Positions 10,162 through 19,314 of a stretch of 64,000 nt of DNA are shown one piece after another. Both the position numbers and the translations under genes were made by a program. The notes under the pieces were generated by a model. The model did no database searches. It worked only from the letters and a program-made list of their open reading frames with translations, and had not been told where the DNA came from. Position 1 is the first letter of the stretch, and the number at the start of each line of letters is the position of its first letter. Source of the DNA: Pseudonocardia kunmingensis (GTDB lineage Bacteria > Actinomycetota > Actinomycetes > Mycobacteriales > Pseudonocardiaceae); contig NZ_VFPA01000006.1 in assembly GCF_006716445.1 (NCBI RefSeq), positions 434,001-498,000 of the forward strand. The letters are read 5' to 3'.

Positions 10162-11502
10162 TCAGGAGCTGCGCGGAACCACCGTGATCGCCCAGGGCTG
10201 CACCGGCTCGGCGTCGCCGACCTGCACCTCGTCGGCACTGGCGTTGACCACCACCGCGCCGTCGGGCGCGCGGAAGACCACGAGGGGCTGGGTGGCGGAG
10301 CGCCCGATCTCCACCTCGCCCTGCGCCAGCCGCGGCACCAGCCACTGCCAGGCGGCGGTGAGCGGGGTGGGCTGGCCGCCGCCGTCCTCGGTGCTGTCGG
10401 TCCAGAGCGCGGCGTACTCCAGGTCGTGGCCCTGCGGGCCCCACAGCAGCGCACCCGCGGCACCGGACTGGGCGTACGCGGCGATGGTGGCGAGCGTGGT
10501 GGCGGCGCTGGCCGGGCTGTCCGCCGCGCCCGTCTCGCTCTCGGGCACGTCCGGGTAGAACTCGGCCCACCAGACCGGCAGGTCGGTGCGCTGGTGGATC
10601 CAGTTGGTGAGGTCGGCGAACTTCTGCGCGCCGGCCAGCGGGTCGGGGATCGTGTCCTGGCGGGTGGCGGTGGAGCCGTCGACGGCGAGGAAGTCGGCGC
10701 CGACGTTGTGCGCGAGCCAGTAGTCGACGACGTCGAGCGACCGCTGGTCGGCCGCCCCCCACGGGCCGGTGACCTGGTCCGAGGCGTCCGTCGTGCCGGG
10801 GTCGAGGCTGGTGAGCACGACGTAGGGGCCGCCCACCTGGACGTCGGAGCGCACGTTCTTCACCGCGGTGTACACCTGGTTGTAGAAGTCGGTGTAGCCC
10901 TCGTAGTCCCAGCGGTTCTCCGCCTGGTTGTAGAAGCCCTTCAGCTCGTTCCACACCAGGACGCGTTCGACCTGCGGGTAGCGCTCCACGGCCGCGGCGG
11001 CGAGCGCGGCGTAGTCGTCGAAGAACTCGGGCAGCGGGTTGTCCTCGAGGAGGTCCCAGTCGGTCTCGCCCTCCTCGCCGCCCTTCATCCAGTCGGGCGC
11101 GCAGCACAGGGTGAGCATGGACTTGTTGCCGGTCTCCTCGGTGAGCTCCATGCGCCGGTCGAGGGTGTCCCAGTCGTACTCACCGGGGGAGGGCTCGGGG
11201 TTGCTCGTGCCGAAGCCCATCAGGTGGTGGTTCTCCCACACCGCGCCGTCGTCGGAGAGGATCTCGATGCCGCGCTCGGTGGCCTCGTCGGGGTGGTGCG
11301 GGTCGAGGCTGTTCTGGGTGTGCGTGACGCCCAGCTCCAGGGGCGCGGGCTGCTGCTCCCAGGTGAACCCGGAATCGGCCTCGATCGCGCTCAGCGTCTG
11401 CTCGGAGACCGACGTCGGTGTGCCCGTCGTCGTGCCCGAGCAGGCGGCCAGCACCACGGCGAGCACCGCGACGACGGCGGCGGGGAGACGGGGAGAACGC
11501 AC
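10162..11502 (-). CDS. GH39-like glycoside hydrolase lipoprotein
   Basis: A 446-residue exported protein. The signal peptide ends in a lipobox (LAAC, Cys21), so it should be anchored on the outer face of the membrane. The body is a TIM-barrel similar to family 39 glycosidases: VWNELKGFYN around residue 184 gives the N-E acid/base pair, and VWWAEFYPD (Glu314) fits the nucleophile strand. GALLWGPQGHD and the C-terminal beta domain are also family-like. The family acts on xylosides or related cell-wall sugars; the true substrate is not clear. It converges on the methyltransferase and lies downstream of cydC with a 57-bp gap, and is probably not part of that operon. Confidence 0.75.
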   Translation of the reverse strand: MRSPRLPAAVVAVLAVVLAACSGTTTGTPTSVSEQTLSAIEADSGFTWEQQPAPLELGVTHTQNSLDPHHPDEATERGIEILSDDGAVWENHHLMGFGTSNPEPSPGEYDWDTLDRRMELTEETGNKSMLTLCCAPDWMKGGEEGETDWDLLEDNPLPEFFDDYAALAAAAVERYPQVERVLVWNELKGFYNQAENRWDYEGYTDFYNQVYTAVKNVRSDVQVGGPYVVLTSLDPGTTDASDQVTGPWGAADQRSLDVVDYWLAHNVGADFLAVDGSTATRQDTIPDPLAGAQKFADLTNWIHQRTDLPVWWAEFYPDVPESETGAADSPASAATTLATIAAYAQSGAAGALLWGPQGHDLEYAALWTDSTEDGGGQPTPLTAAWQWLVPRLAQGEVEIGRSATQPLVVFRAPDGAVVVNASADEVQVGDAEPVQPWAITVVPRSS

Positions 11503-11559
11503 GGGAGAACCTCATCATTGTCCGGCACCTGGCCTGACGGCCCTGCTGAGAGCGGGACC

Positions 11560-13338
11560 CTACCGCTGAGCCCCGACAGGTGAGACAGTGGCAGGTCGAC
11601 CCTGTGGCGGGGCTGAGAGGTCGGCCGGGACCCCGAGCTCGCGGAGGCGCCCGTCGACCAGCTCCACGACCTCGTCGAACCGGTCGAGCCGGCTGCGGTC
11701 GTGGGTGATGAGCACGAGCGAGCGCCCGGCGGTGGCCGCGAGCAGGTCGTCCAGCACCGCGTCGCGCGTCTCCGGGTCGAGGTGGGTCGTGGGCTCGTCG
11801 AGCACGAGCAGCGGGCCGCCCTCCTCGCCGTCCGTGCCCGCCACCAGCAGCGCCCTGGCGAGCGCGAGCCGCACGCGCATCCCGCCCGACAGGCGGGCGC
11901 CGCGCGGCCCGGCCTCGGCGTCGAGCAGCCCCGAGTCGAGGAGGTCGGTCTCGAGCCGGACCCGGCGCAGGACGGCGCGCAGCTCCTCATCGCCCGCGTC
12001 GGGCCGGGCCAGCAGCAGGTTCGCGCGCACGGTGCCGGTGAAGACGTGCGGGTCCTGCGGCATGCCCGTCACGCGGGCCCGCACGGCATCGGGTGCCAGC
12101 GTGGTGACGTCGACGCCGTCGAGGTGCACGGTGCCCGCGTCCGGGTCGCGGAAGCGGAACAGGACGTCGGCCAGCGTGCTCTTGCCCGACCCGCTGGGCC
12201 CCACGACGGCGACCCGGCGGCCGGGGGGCACGTCGAGGTCGACGCCGTCGAGCGCCCACGGCTCGTCCGGTCCGTAGCTCACCCGCAGGCCGCGGATGCG
12301 CAGGCCCGGGGCGCCGCCGGTGAGCGGCGGCCGCGGCGCCCGGGTGCGGACCGCAGGCGGGGTGTCGAGCACGTCGAACAGCCGGGCGCCCGCGGCGCGC
12401 ACGGCACCGAGGCGCGCGGCGGCGGCCGGCAGCGGCGCCACGATCTCGAACGCCGCCAACGCGGTGAGTACCAGCACGGCGAGCGGCACCGGCTCGAGCG
12501 CGCCGTCGCGCACCGCGGCGACGCCGAGCAGCAGCGTGCCCCACAGCGTGAGGCCGGCGAGCAGCGCCGACGCACCCGCCCCGAGGCCGAGTAGCCCGGC
12601 GTCCCGGCGTTCGACGCGGGTCAGCTCGGTGTCGGCCTCCGTGACGCGGGCGAGCGCGCCCGGCAGCGCGCCGTAGGCGACCAGGTCGGGGGCGCCGTGC
12701 AGGGTCTCGACCAGCGCCGTGGACAGCCGGGCCCGCGCGGCCGCGCGGCGCCGTCCCGGTCCGCGGCCCGCGGCCGCCGCGGCCAGCGGCACGGCGACCC
12801 CGCCCAGCAGCAGGCCCGCGGCGAGCAGCAGCCCGCCGGGCAGGAGCAGCGCGCTGCTGACGAGCACGGCGCCCGCGCCCGTCACGAGCGCCGCCAGCGG
12901 CGGGGTGAGCCCGCGCACGAGCAGGTCCTGGGTGGCGTCGGTGTCGCTGACCAGCCGCGTGACGAGATCGCCCGCGCGGAACCGGTGCACCGCCTCGGCG
13001 TGCGCGAGCCGGTCGTACACGCGCGCGCGGGCGTCGGCGAGGGTGCGCAGGGCGGCGTCGTGGGTGAGCAGGCGCTCCAGGTAGCGCGCGACGCCGCGGG
13101 TGACGCCCAGTGCGCGGGTCGCGACGACGGCGACCGAGAGCGCCGTGAGCGGCGGCGAGGTCGCAGCGGTGGCGATCAGCCAGGCCGCCACGACGAGCAG
13201 GGCCACACCGGATCCGGTGGCGACGGCGCCGGCGAGGATGCCGAGCGCGAACCGCGAGGTGCGCGGCCGGGCGAGCCGGACCATCCGCAGCAGCGGATCC
13301 CGCGCTCCACCCGACGAACGTCGGTCGGTGTCAGGCAC
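11560..13338 (-). CDS. cydC: Cytochrome bd assembly ABC exporter subunit CydC
   Basis: A 592-residue half-transporter with six-helix membrane domain (~residues 25-310) and C-terminal ATPase: GPSGSGKST (Walker A), ARLSGGMRVRLALARAL (signature), LLVLDEPTTHLD (Walker B) and VLITHDRSR. CydDC exports cysteine/glutathione, or handles haem, and is needed to assemble cytochrome bd oxidase. It is the last gene of cydABDC and overlaps cydD by 8 bases. CydC and CydD are split genes here, not the fused form seen in some actinobacteria. Confidence 0.92.
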   Translation of the reverse strand: MPDTDRRSSGGARDPLLRMVRLARPRTSRFALGILAGAVATGSGVALLVVAAWLIATAATSPPLTALSVAVVATRALGVTRGVARYLERLLTHDAALRTLADARARVYDRLAHAEAVHRFRAGDLVTRLVSDTDATQDLLVRGLTPPLAALVTGAGAVLVSSALLLPGGLLLAAGLLLGGVAVPLAAAAAGRGPGRRRAAARARLSTALVETLHGAPDLVAYGALPGALARVTEADTELTRVERRDAGLLGLGAGASALLAGLTLWGTLLLGVAAVRDGALEPVPLAVLVLTALAAFEIVAPLPAAAARLGAVRAAGARLFDVLDTPPAVRTRAPRPPLTGGAPGLRIRGLRVSYGPDEPWALDGVDLDVPPGRRVAVVGPSGSGKSTLADVLFRFRDPDAGTVHLDGVDVTTLAPDAVRARVTGMPQDPHVFTGTVRANLLLARPDAGDEELRAVLRRVRLETDLLDSGLLDAEAGPRGARLSGGMRVRLALARALLVAGTDGEEGGPLLVLDEPTTHLDPETRDAVLDDLLAATAGRSLVLITHDRSRLDRFDEVVELVDGRLRELGVPADLSAPPQGRPATVSPVGAQR

Positions 13339-15025
13339 CGGGCACCTCCACCAGTTCCGCGGCCGCCGGGCGGCCGCCCTCCAGGTGCACCACCGCGTCG
13401 GCCAGGTCGGCCCAGCCCTCGTCGTGGGCGACGATCACGCCGGTGCGCCCCCGCAGGAGCCGGGCCACCCCGGCGCGGACGGCGGCCGCGTGCTCCGGGT
13501 CCAGGTGCGCGGTGGGCTCGTCGAGCAGGACGATCGGGGCGTCGAGCACCTCCTGGCGCAGGAACGCCCTGGCCAGCGCGATCCGCTGGAGCTGGCCCGC
13601 CGAGAGCCGGTGGCCGCGCTCGCCGAGCGGGGTGCCGTAGCCCCGGGGCAGTGCCTCGACCACGGCCTGCGCCTCGGCCCGCCGCACGGCGCGGCGCACG
13701 GCCTCGTCGGGGGCGTCGGGCAGGCCGAGCCGGACGTTGTCGGCCACGGAGGCGTCGAACAGGTACGGGTGCTGCGGCAGCCAGGCGACGCGCCGGCGCC
13801 AGGCGTCGGGGTCGGTGTCGCGCAGGTCGACCTCGCGCCCGTCCGCGCCCGTCACGAGCACCCGGCCCGCTGTCGGCTCGGCGAAGCGCAGCAGCAGCGA
13901 GAGCAGGCTGGTCTTGCCCGCGCCGCTGCGGCCGGTGACGAGCGTCGTCGTGCCCGGTTCCAGCACGAGGTCGACGCCGTCGAGGGCCGGCGTCGCGCGG
14001 CCGGGGCGCGTGAGCTCCACGCCCTCGAACCGCACGGCAGGGCGGGCCGCCGTCGCGACCGGGGCCGGCGGCGCGGTGGCCACCGCGGGCCGCTCCAGCA
14101 CGGCGAACACGCGCTCGGCGGCGGTGACGCCCTCCATGCTCGCGTGGAACCGCGCCCCCACCTCGCGCAGCGGCAGGTACGCCTCGGGCGCGAGGATCAG
14201 CACCAGCAGGGCGGTCTCCAGGTCCAGCCGCCCGTAGAGCAGCCGCAGCCCGACCTCGACCGCCACGAGCGCCACGGCCAGCGTGGCGAGCAGCTCCAGC
14301 ACGAACGCGGACAGGAACGCCACGCGCAGGGTGCCCATCGTGGCCTCACGGTGGGCGTCGGTCACCCGCCGGATGAGCGCGGCCTCGGCCTTCGCGCGGC
14401 GGAAGACCGCCAGCGTCGGCAGACCCTCCACGACGTCGAGGAAGTGCCCGCCGAGGCGCTCCAGCAGGTGCCACTGCCGCCGGGTGCGCTCTTGCGTGTG
14501 CATCCCGACCAGCGCCATGAACACCGGGATCAACGGGACGGTCAGCGCGATCACCAGCGCGGAGATCCAGTCGGCCCGGAACACGACGACGAGCACGGCC
14601 ACCGGCACGAGCGCGGCCAGCACGAGCTGGGGCAGGTAGCGGGCGACGTAGTCGTCGAGGGCGTCGAGGCCGCGGGTCGCGAGCGTGGCGACCTCGCCCG
14701 CGTCGGTGGTGGCCGGGTCGCCGGCCGCGACGTGCCGGACGAGCCTGCGTCGCAGGTCGGACTTGACGCGCGCCGCGCTGCGCAGGGCCGCGGCCTCGGC
14801 GCCGTAGGCCAGCGCGGCGCGGGCGAGCGCGACGGCCCCGACGGCGGCGAGCGTGCCGCCCAGCGCCGCCGCACCGCCTGCCGTGGCCCCGGCGACCGCA
14901 TGCGCCACCAGCCAGGCCTGCAGCAGGATCAGGGCGGTGGCGGCGAACCCGCACGCCACGGTGACGGCCAGGTGCACCCGCACCGCCGCGGTGCTGCGGA
15001 CCAGCCGCGGGTCCAGCGGCCTCAT
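13331..15025 (-). CDS. cydD: Cytochrome bd assembly ABC exporter subunit CydD
   Basis: A 564-residue half-transporter partner of CydC. The membrane domain has the conserved YLPQLVLAALVPVAVLVVV and LIPVFMALVG stretch and the EGLPTLAVFRRAKAE loop. The ATPase domain shows GRSGAGKTS, a LSAGQLQRIALARAF signature and IVLLDEPTAHLD. The ATG at 15025 overlaps the cydB stop as ATGA, the usual coupling of cydB to cydD. The heterodimer exports thiols or related compounds across the cytoplasmic membrane during cytochrome bd maturation. Confidence 0.93.
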   Translation of the reverse strand: MRPLDPRLVRSTAAVRVHLAVTVACGFAATALILLQAWLVAHAVAGATAGGAAALGGTLAAVGAVALARAALAYGAEAAALRSAARVKSDLRRRLVRHVAAGDPATTDAGEVATLATRGLDALDDYVARYLPQLVLAALVPVAVLVVVFRADWISALVIALTVPLIPVFMALVGMHTQERTRRQWHLLERLGGHFLDVVEGLPTLAVFRRAKAEAALIRRVTDAHREATMGTLRVAFLSAFVLELLATLAVALVAVEVGLRLLYGRLDLETALLVLILAPEAYLPLREVGARFHASMEGVTAAERVFAVLERPAVATAPPAPVATAARPAVRFEGVELTRPGRATPALDGVDLVLEPGTTTLVTGRSGAGKTSLLSLLLRFAEPTAGRVLVTGADGREVDLRDTDPDAWRRRVAWLPQHPYLFDASVADNVRLGLPDAPDEAVRRAVRRAEAQAVVEALPRGYGTPLGERGHRLSAGQLQRIALARAFLRQEVLDAPIVLLDEPTAHLDPEHAAAVRAGVARLLRGRTGVIVAHDEGWADLADAVVHLEGGRPAAAELVEVPGA

Positions 15026-16023
15026 GACACGTGTTCCCGGGTGACGCGCCTGCGGAAGACCCAGTAGCTCCAGGACTGGTAGAGCACCACCAGCGGGAGG
15101 AACACCACGCCGATCCAGCTCAGGATCGTCAGCGTGTAGGGCCGCGACGCGGCGTTCGCGACCGTCAGGTCGAAGGCCGGGTCGAGCAGCGAGGGCAGCA
15201 CCGCCGGGAACAGCGCGACGAACAGCACGGCGGTCGTGGCCGCCACCGCGACCGCCGTGGCGACGAACGCCCAGCCCTCGCGGCGGCGGGCCACCATCGC
15301 GGTGCCGATGAGCAGCGCGCCGACGGCACCGGCCGCCAGTACCGCCGTGGTGCCCGAGCCGTGGTCGGCCTGGGTCCACATCAGGAAGGCGAAGAGCGCG
15401 GCCGCGGCCACCGGGGCCGTCGCGCGCGCCGCCGTCCGCGCGCGGCGCCGGACCGGGCCGTCGGTCTTGAGCGCGAGGAACACCGCGCCGTGCAGGACGA
15501 ACAGTGCCAGCGTGGCCAGGCCGCCCACCAGGGCGTACGGGTGGAGCAGGTCGAGCAGGCCGGAGCGCACCACCCCGTCGGGGCCCAGCTCGACCCCGCG
15601 CACGATGTTGGCGAACACCAGGCCCCAGGCGAACGCCGGCACCGCTGAGCCGAACACGATCGCGGCGTCCCAGCGCGCCCGCCAGCGCGGGTCGTCCACC
15701 TTGCCCCGGTACTCGAACGCGACCCCGCGGCCGATCAGCGCGACGATGATCAGCAGCACCGGCAGGTAGAAGCCGCTCAGGGTGGCGGCGTACCAGGCCG
15801 GGAACGCGGCGAACATCGCGCCGACCGCGGTGATCAGCCAGACCTCGTTGCCGTCCCACACCGGCCCGATGGCGTTGATCACGACGCGCCGGTCGGCGTC
15901 CCGGCCCCGGCCGAGCACCGGCAGCAGCATCCCGACGCCGAAGTCGAAGCCCTCGAGCACGAAGTAGCCGGTCCACAGGACCGCGATGGCGACGAACCAG
16001 ACGGTGGGCAGGTCCACGGTCAT
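15022..16023 (-). CDS. cydB: Cytochrome bd ubiquinol/menaquinol oxidase subunit II
   Basis: A 333-residue polytopic membrane protein. GYFVLEGFDFGVGMLLP near the N-terminus and IGPVWDGNEVWLI are signatures of CydB, which pairs with CydA to form the high-affinity terminal oxidase of the respiratory chain. The C-terminal helices end in YQSWSYWVFRRRV. It starts 15 bases after cydA ends, with GGAAGGA before the ATG, and overlaps cydD by four bases, so all four cyd genes should be one transcript. Confidence 0.95.
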   Translation of the reverse strand: MTVDLPTVWFVAIAVLWTGYFVLEGFDFGVGMLLPVLGRGRDADRRVVINAIGPVWDGNEVWLITAVGAMFAAFPAWYAATLSGFYLPVLLIIVALIGRGVAFEYRGKVDDPRWRARWDAAIVFGSAVPAFAWGLVFANIVRGVELGPDGVVRSGLLDLLHPYALVGGLATLALFVLHGAVFLALKTDGPVRRRARTAARATAPVAAAALFAFLMWTQADHGSGTTAVLAAGAVGALLIGTAMVARRREGWAFVATAVAVAATTAVLFVALFPAVLPSLLDPAFDLTVANAASRPYTLTILSWIGVVFLPLVVLYQSWSYWVFRRRVTREHVS

Positions 16024-16038
16024 TCCTTCCTGGGCCGA

Positions 16039-17472
16039 CTAGTAGACGAACGCGGGGACGCGGTCGGTCTCGGGCTCGCCCTCGGCCGGGTAGGGCATCA
16101 CGTGCCCGGGCCCGGCCGCGACGTAACGCAGGAGCAGCCGTACCTCGACCACGGCGAGCACCCCGTAGAGCGCGGTGAAGACGCTCAGCGAGAACGCCAC
16201 CTGGGCGAGGCTCACGCCGGGGGAGACGCTCGCGGCGGTGAGCAGCTGCCCGACCACCGTCCAGGGCTGGCGGCCCATCTCGGTGAGCACCCAGCCGAAG
16301 ATGTTGGCGGCCAGCGCGGCGGGCAGGGCGGCGATCGCCACCCGGTACATCCAGCGCTGCCGCGGCAGGGCGCCTCGCCGGGTGAGCCAGAGGCCCAGCA
16401 CCCCGACCCCGACGCCGGCCAGGCCCAGCCCGATCATCAGCCGGAACGACCAGTACAGGACGGGGATGTTGGGCGTGTAGTCGCCGGGGCCGAACTGCTC
16501 GCTGTAGCGCTGCTGCAGGTCGTTGATGCCCTCCACCTCGCCCGCGGGGGAGCCGGTGGCGAGGAAGCTGAGCACGTAGGGCACCTCGACGTCGATGATG
16601 TTGCGCCCCACGCCGACCTCACCGATCTCGTGGTCGCCGATGGCGAAGAGCGAGAACCCGGCGGCGCCCTCGGTGTCCCAGATGGCCTCCGCGGCGGCGA
16701 GCTTCATCGGCTCGTACTCGGCCATCAGCTTGGCCTGGTGGTCGCCCGAGAGCGCCACGACCGCCCCCGCGACCGCGGTCGTGACCAGGCCGGCCCGCAG
16801 CGTCCGGCGGAACATGCCGGGTTCGTCGGGGTGGGGCGCGCGGTCGCGGTGCAGCAGCTTGGAGGCGCTGACGGCCACGACGAACAGCCCGGCGACGACG
16901 AACGACGCGCTGACCACGTGCACGTAGGTCGAGAGCGCCTGCGGGTTGGTGAGCACGGCGACGATGTCGGTGAGGTACGCGCGGCCGGTCTCCGGGTCGA
17001 CCGCGAAGCCGACCGGGTGCCGCATCCAGGCGTTGGCGGCGAGGATGAAGAAGGCCGAGAGGTTGGAGCCGATGGCGGCGGCCCAGATCGTCGCCAGGTG
17101 CACGCGCCGGGGCAGCCGGTCCCACCCGAAGATCCACAGCCCGATGAAGGTGGACTCGAGGAAGAACGCGAGCAGCGCCTCGAGCGCGAGCGGGGCGCCG
17201 AAGACGTCGCCGACGAACGTGGAGTAGCTGCTCCAGTTCATCCCGAACTGGAACTCCTGGACGATCCCGGTCACCACGCCCATGGCGAAGTTGATCAGGA
17301 AGAGCTTGCCGAAGAACTTGGTGGCGCGCAGGTACTCCGGGCGCCCGGTGCGGTGCCACGCGGTCTGCAGCGCGGCGACGACGACGGACAGGCCGATCGT
17401 CAGCGGGACGAACAGGAAGTGGTAGATCGTCGTGATCCCGAACTGCCAGCGAGCCAGGTCCAGTGCGTCCAC
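16039..17472 (-). CDS. cydA: Cytochrome bd oxidase subunit I
   Basis: A 477-residue membrane protein carrying the haems of cytochrome bd. ARWQFGITTIYHFLFVPLTI places the conserved haem b595 ligand His18. ALEALLAFFLESTFIGLWIF has the two membrane glutamates of the proton path. STYVHVVSASF gives the b558 His. The quinol loop GDHQAKLMAEYEPMKLAAAE and GWVLTEMGRQPW with the Met ligand follow. The Q-loop is the short type typical of actinobacteria and Firmicutes. It leads the cydABDC operon; two tandem palindromes sit just upstream. Confidence 0.95.
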   Translation of the reverse strand: MDALDLARWQFGITTIYHFLFVPLTIGLSVVVAALQTAWHRTGRPEYLRATKFFGKLFLINFAMGVVTGIVQEFQFGMNWSSYSTFVGDVFGAPLALEALLAFFLESTFIGLWIFGWDRLPRRVHLATIWAAAIGSNLSAFFILAANAWMRHPVGFAVDPETGRAYLTDIVAVLTNPQALSTYVHVVSASFVVAGLFVVAVSASKLLHRDRAPHPDEPGMFRRTLRAGLVTTAVAGAVVALSGDHQAKLMAEYEPMKLAAAEAIWDTEGAAGFSLFAIGDHEIGEVGVGRNIIDVEVPYVLSFLATGSPAGEVEGINDLQQRYSEQFGPGDYTPNIPVLYWSFRLMIGLGLAGVGVGVLGLWLTRRGALPRQRWMYRVAIAALPAALAANIFGWVLTEMGRQPWTVVGQLLTAASVSPGVSLAQVAFSLSVFTALYGVLAVVEVRLLLRYVAAGPGHVMPYPAEGEPETDRVPAFVY

Positions 17473-17492
17473 GCCGTGCCTCCGCTCCGCGA

Positions 17493-17530
17493 ACTTCTAC
17501 GGCCTGTAGTAGTTCTACCGTATGTAGAAC
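17493..17530. promoter_or_regulatory. Tandem TTCTAC-N5-GTAG palindromes upstream of cydA
   Basis: GTTCTAC-CGTAT-GTAGAAC (17512-17530) is a perfect 7-bp-arm palindrome. It directly follows a weaker version, CTTCTAC-GGCCT-GTAGTAG (17494-17512), with centres about 18-19 bp apart. They start about 20 bases before the cydA start codon and probably form the operator of a dimeric repressor or activator of the cyd operon. The sequence does not match the Rex or CRP consensus that I know. Confidence 0.6.
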
Positions 17531-17586
17531 GCCACCGGTGGCGCGGGTGCTCCGGATCTCGGTGTGACGCCCCTTAACGTGCGCGC

Positions 17587-18579
17587 ATGCGGATCGGTGC
17601 ATTCCTCCTCGGGCCCGGCGTTCCCGGCCGGGACCACGCGGCCGTGCTGGACACGACGGTCGCCGCGGCCGTGGCGGCGGAGGAGGCGGGCTTCGACGAC
17701 GTGTGGGTGGCCGAGCACCACTTCATGACCTACGGCCTCGTGCCCTCGGCCGTCACGCTCGCGGGCTACCTGCTCGGCGCCACCCGCCGGATCGCGGTCG
17801 GCACGGCCGTGAGCGTGCTGTCCACGCAGCACCCGGTCGCGCTCGCCGAGCAGGCGCTGCTGCTGGACAACGTCGCCCACGGCCGGTTCCGGCTCGGTGT
17901 CGGGCGCGGCGGACCGTGGCAGGACCTGGAGGTCTTCGGCACCGGCGCCGAGGCCGTCGGGCCCGGCTTCCCCGAGTCGCTCGACCTGCTGCTCGCCACG
18001 CTGCGCGGCCCCACGGTCACGGGTGCCGGTCCGCGGTACCGGTTCCGCGAGGTCGACGTCGTCCCACGGCCGCGCACCCGCCCGCACCTGCCCGTCGTCC
18101 TCGCCGTGACGACGCGGGCGAGCGTGGCCATGGCCGCGCGGCGCGGCCTGCCGATGCTGCTGGGGATGCACGCCGGGGACGCGGAGAAGGCGGCGTTCGT
18201 GCGGGAGCACGGCGGACCCGGGCCGCACGTGTCGGCCGCGCTGGCCTACGTCGCGGACACCCGCGCGGAGGCACTGGCGACTGTCCGCGAGGCGCTGCCG
18301 CGCTGGCTGGCACCCGGCCTCGCCGGCTACCGCCGCCTCGACGGCGCTCCCGGCTCGCCGCGCGACCCGCTGGCCTACACCGAGGAGCTGGTCCGCCGCC
18401 ACGGCATCGGGACGCCCGACGACGCCGTGGCGGCCCTGTCCGGGAGCGCCGCGAGGACCGGCATCCAGCATGTCCTGCTGATGGTGGAGGGGGCCGGCGA
18501 CCACGCCCGCACCTGCGAGAACATCGCCCGGCTCGGCGCGGAGGTGCTGCCCCGCCTCCGGTCCGGGGAGCGTGGGTAG
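17587..18579 (+). CDS. LLM-class flavin-dependent oxidoreductase
   Basis: A 330-residue TIM-barrel protein of the luciferase-like monooxygenase class, using FMN or F420. The N-terminus (RIGAFLLGPGVPGRDHAAVL), VWVAEHHFMTYGLVPSAVTL, VGTAVSVLSTQHPVALAEQA and GRFRLGVGRGG are the usual strands of the fold. The substrate is unknown. The ATG follows TAACGT by six bases, so the message is probably leaderless. It is divergent from cydA and ends three bases before the convergent anti-sigma gene. Confidence 0.85.
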   Translation: MRIGAFLLGPGVPGRDHAAVLDTTVAAAVAAEEAGFDDVWVAEHHFMTYGLVPSAVTLAGYLLGATRRIAVGTAVSVLSTQHPVALAEQALLLDNVAHGRFRLGVGRGGPWQDLEVFGTGAEAVGPGFPESLDLLLATLRGPTVTGAGPRYRFREVDVVPRPRTRPHLPVVLAVTTRASVAMAARRGLPMLLGMHAGDAEKAAFVREHGGPGPHVSAALAYVADTRAEALATVREALPRWLAPGLAGYRRLDGAPGSPRDPLAYTEELVRRHGIGTPDDAVAALSGSAARTGIQHVLLMVEGAGDHARTCENIARLGAEVLPRLRSGERG

Positions 18580-18582
18580 CGC

Positions 18583-19314
18583 TCAGGCCCGCGCGGCCGC
18601 GAACTCCCGGCCCGCCTCGTTCTCCACCACCACGGCCGCGACGTCGTCGAGGGCGACGATCGCCGAGCCGTCCAGGGTCACCCCGTCGCGCCAGCCGCCC
18701 GGGGACACCAGCCAGCTCCCGGCGACCTGCCGGCTCCCGTCCTGCGCCACCACGACGATCCGGCACCGCTCGCCGGCCGGGATGCCGCGCACCGTGGTGG
18801 ACAGGCGCACCCAGCCGGGCGCGGGCGAGAGCGTGGTGGACATCGAGACGCCCGGCTCACCTCCGCCGGACAGCACGACCGCGTCCGCGGACGGGGCGGG
18901 GGCCGCCACGACGGCGGGCGGGGCCGTCGAGCGGCCGAGCAGCACGCCGCCGCCGAGGACGGCCGCGACCGCGACCGCGGCCGCCGCCACGAGGGCCAGC
19001 CGCCGCGTCCGGCCGCGGGAGCGCACCTCGGAACGGACCTGGCGCAGCGCGCGCTGCAGCACGAGGTCCCCGTCCGGCGGGCCGTCCAGGAACGCCTCCG
19101 GCGGCACGTCGTCGAGCACATCGACCATCCCGTGCAGCTCCTCCCACTCGCGCCGGCACGCCGGACACCCGGCGAGGTGCGCCTCGACGGCCCGGGACTG
19201 CGCCGGGTCGAGCAACCCCAGTGCGTGGGCGCCCAGCTCCACCGGGTCGTGCGCGTCGTACCGCTGGTGGCGGCCCGACTGCGGACGTTCGTGCGGATCG
19301 CGCGGACGGTTCAT
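18583..19314 (-). CDS. Anti-sigma factor with zinc-binding (ZAS) domain, RslA-like
   Basis: A 243-residue membrane anti-sigma factor. The cytosolic N-terminal part has the ZAS motif HLAGCPACRREWEEL (H-x3-C-x2-C), a known thiol redox switch in RslA and RsrA. A single membrane helix (RLALVAAAAVAVAAVLGGGVLL) follows at ~residue 115, then an outer domain like that of RskA/RslA (WVRLSTTVRGIPAGERCRIVV). The ATG overlaps the end of the sigma gene by four bases, the classic sigma/anti-sigma coupling. It should hold the sigma factor inactive until the zinc site is oxidised or the outer domain receives a signal. Confidence 0.88.
   Translation of the reverse strand: MNRPRDPHERPQSGRHQRYDAHDPVELGAHALGLLDPAQSRAVEAHLAGCPACRREWEELHGMVDVLDDVPPEAFLDGPPDGDLVLQRALRQVRSEVRSRGRTRRLALVAAAAVAVAAVLGGGVLLGRSTAPPAVVAAPAPSADAVVLSGGGEPGVSMSTTLSPAPGWVRLSTTVRGIPAGERCRIVVVAQDGSRQVAGSWLVSPGGWRDGVTLDGSAIVALDDVAAVVVENEAGREFAAARA

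Noticed and set aside
12297..12676. Possible small gene antisense to cydC
   Set aside because: It lies inside the cydC coding region with no independent signals.
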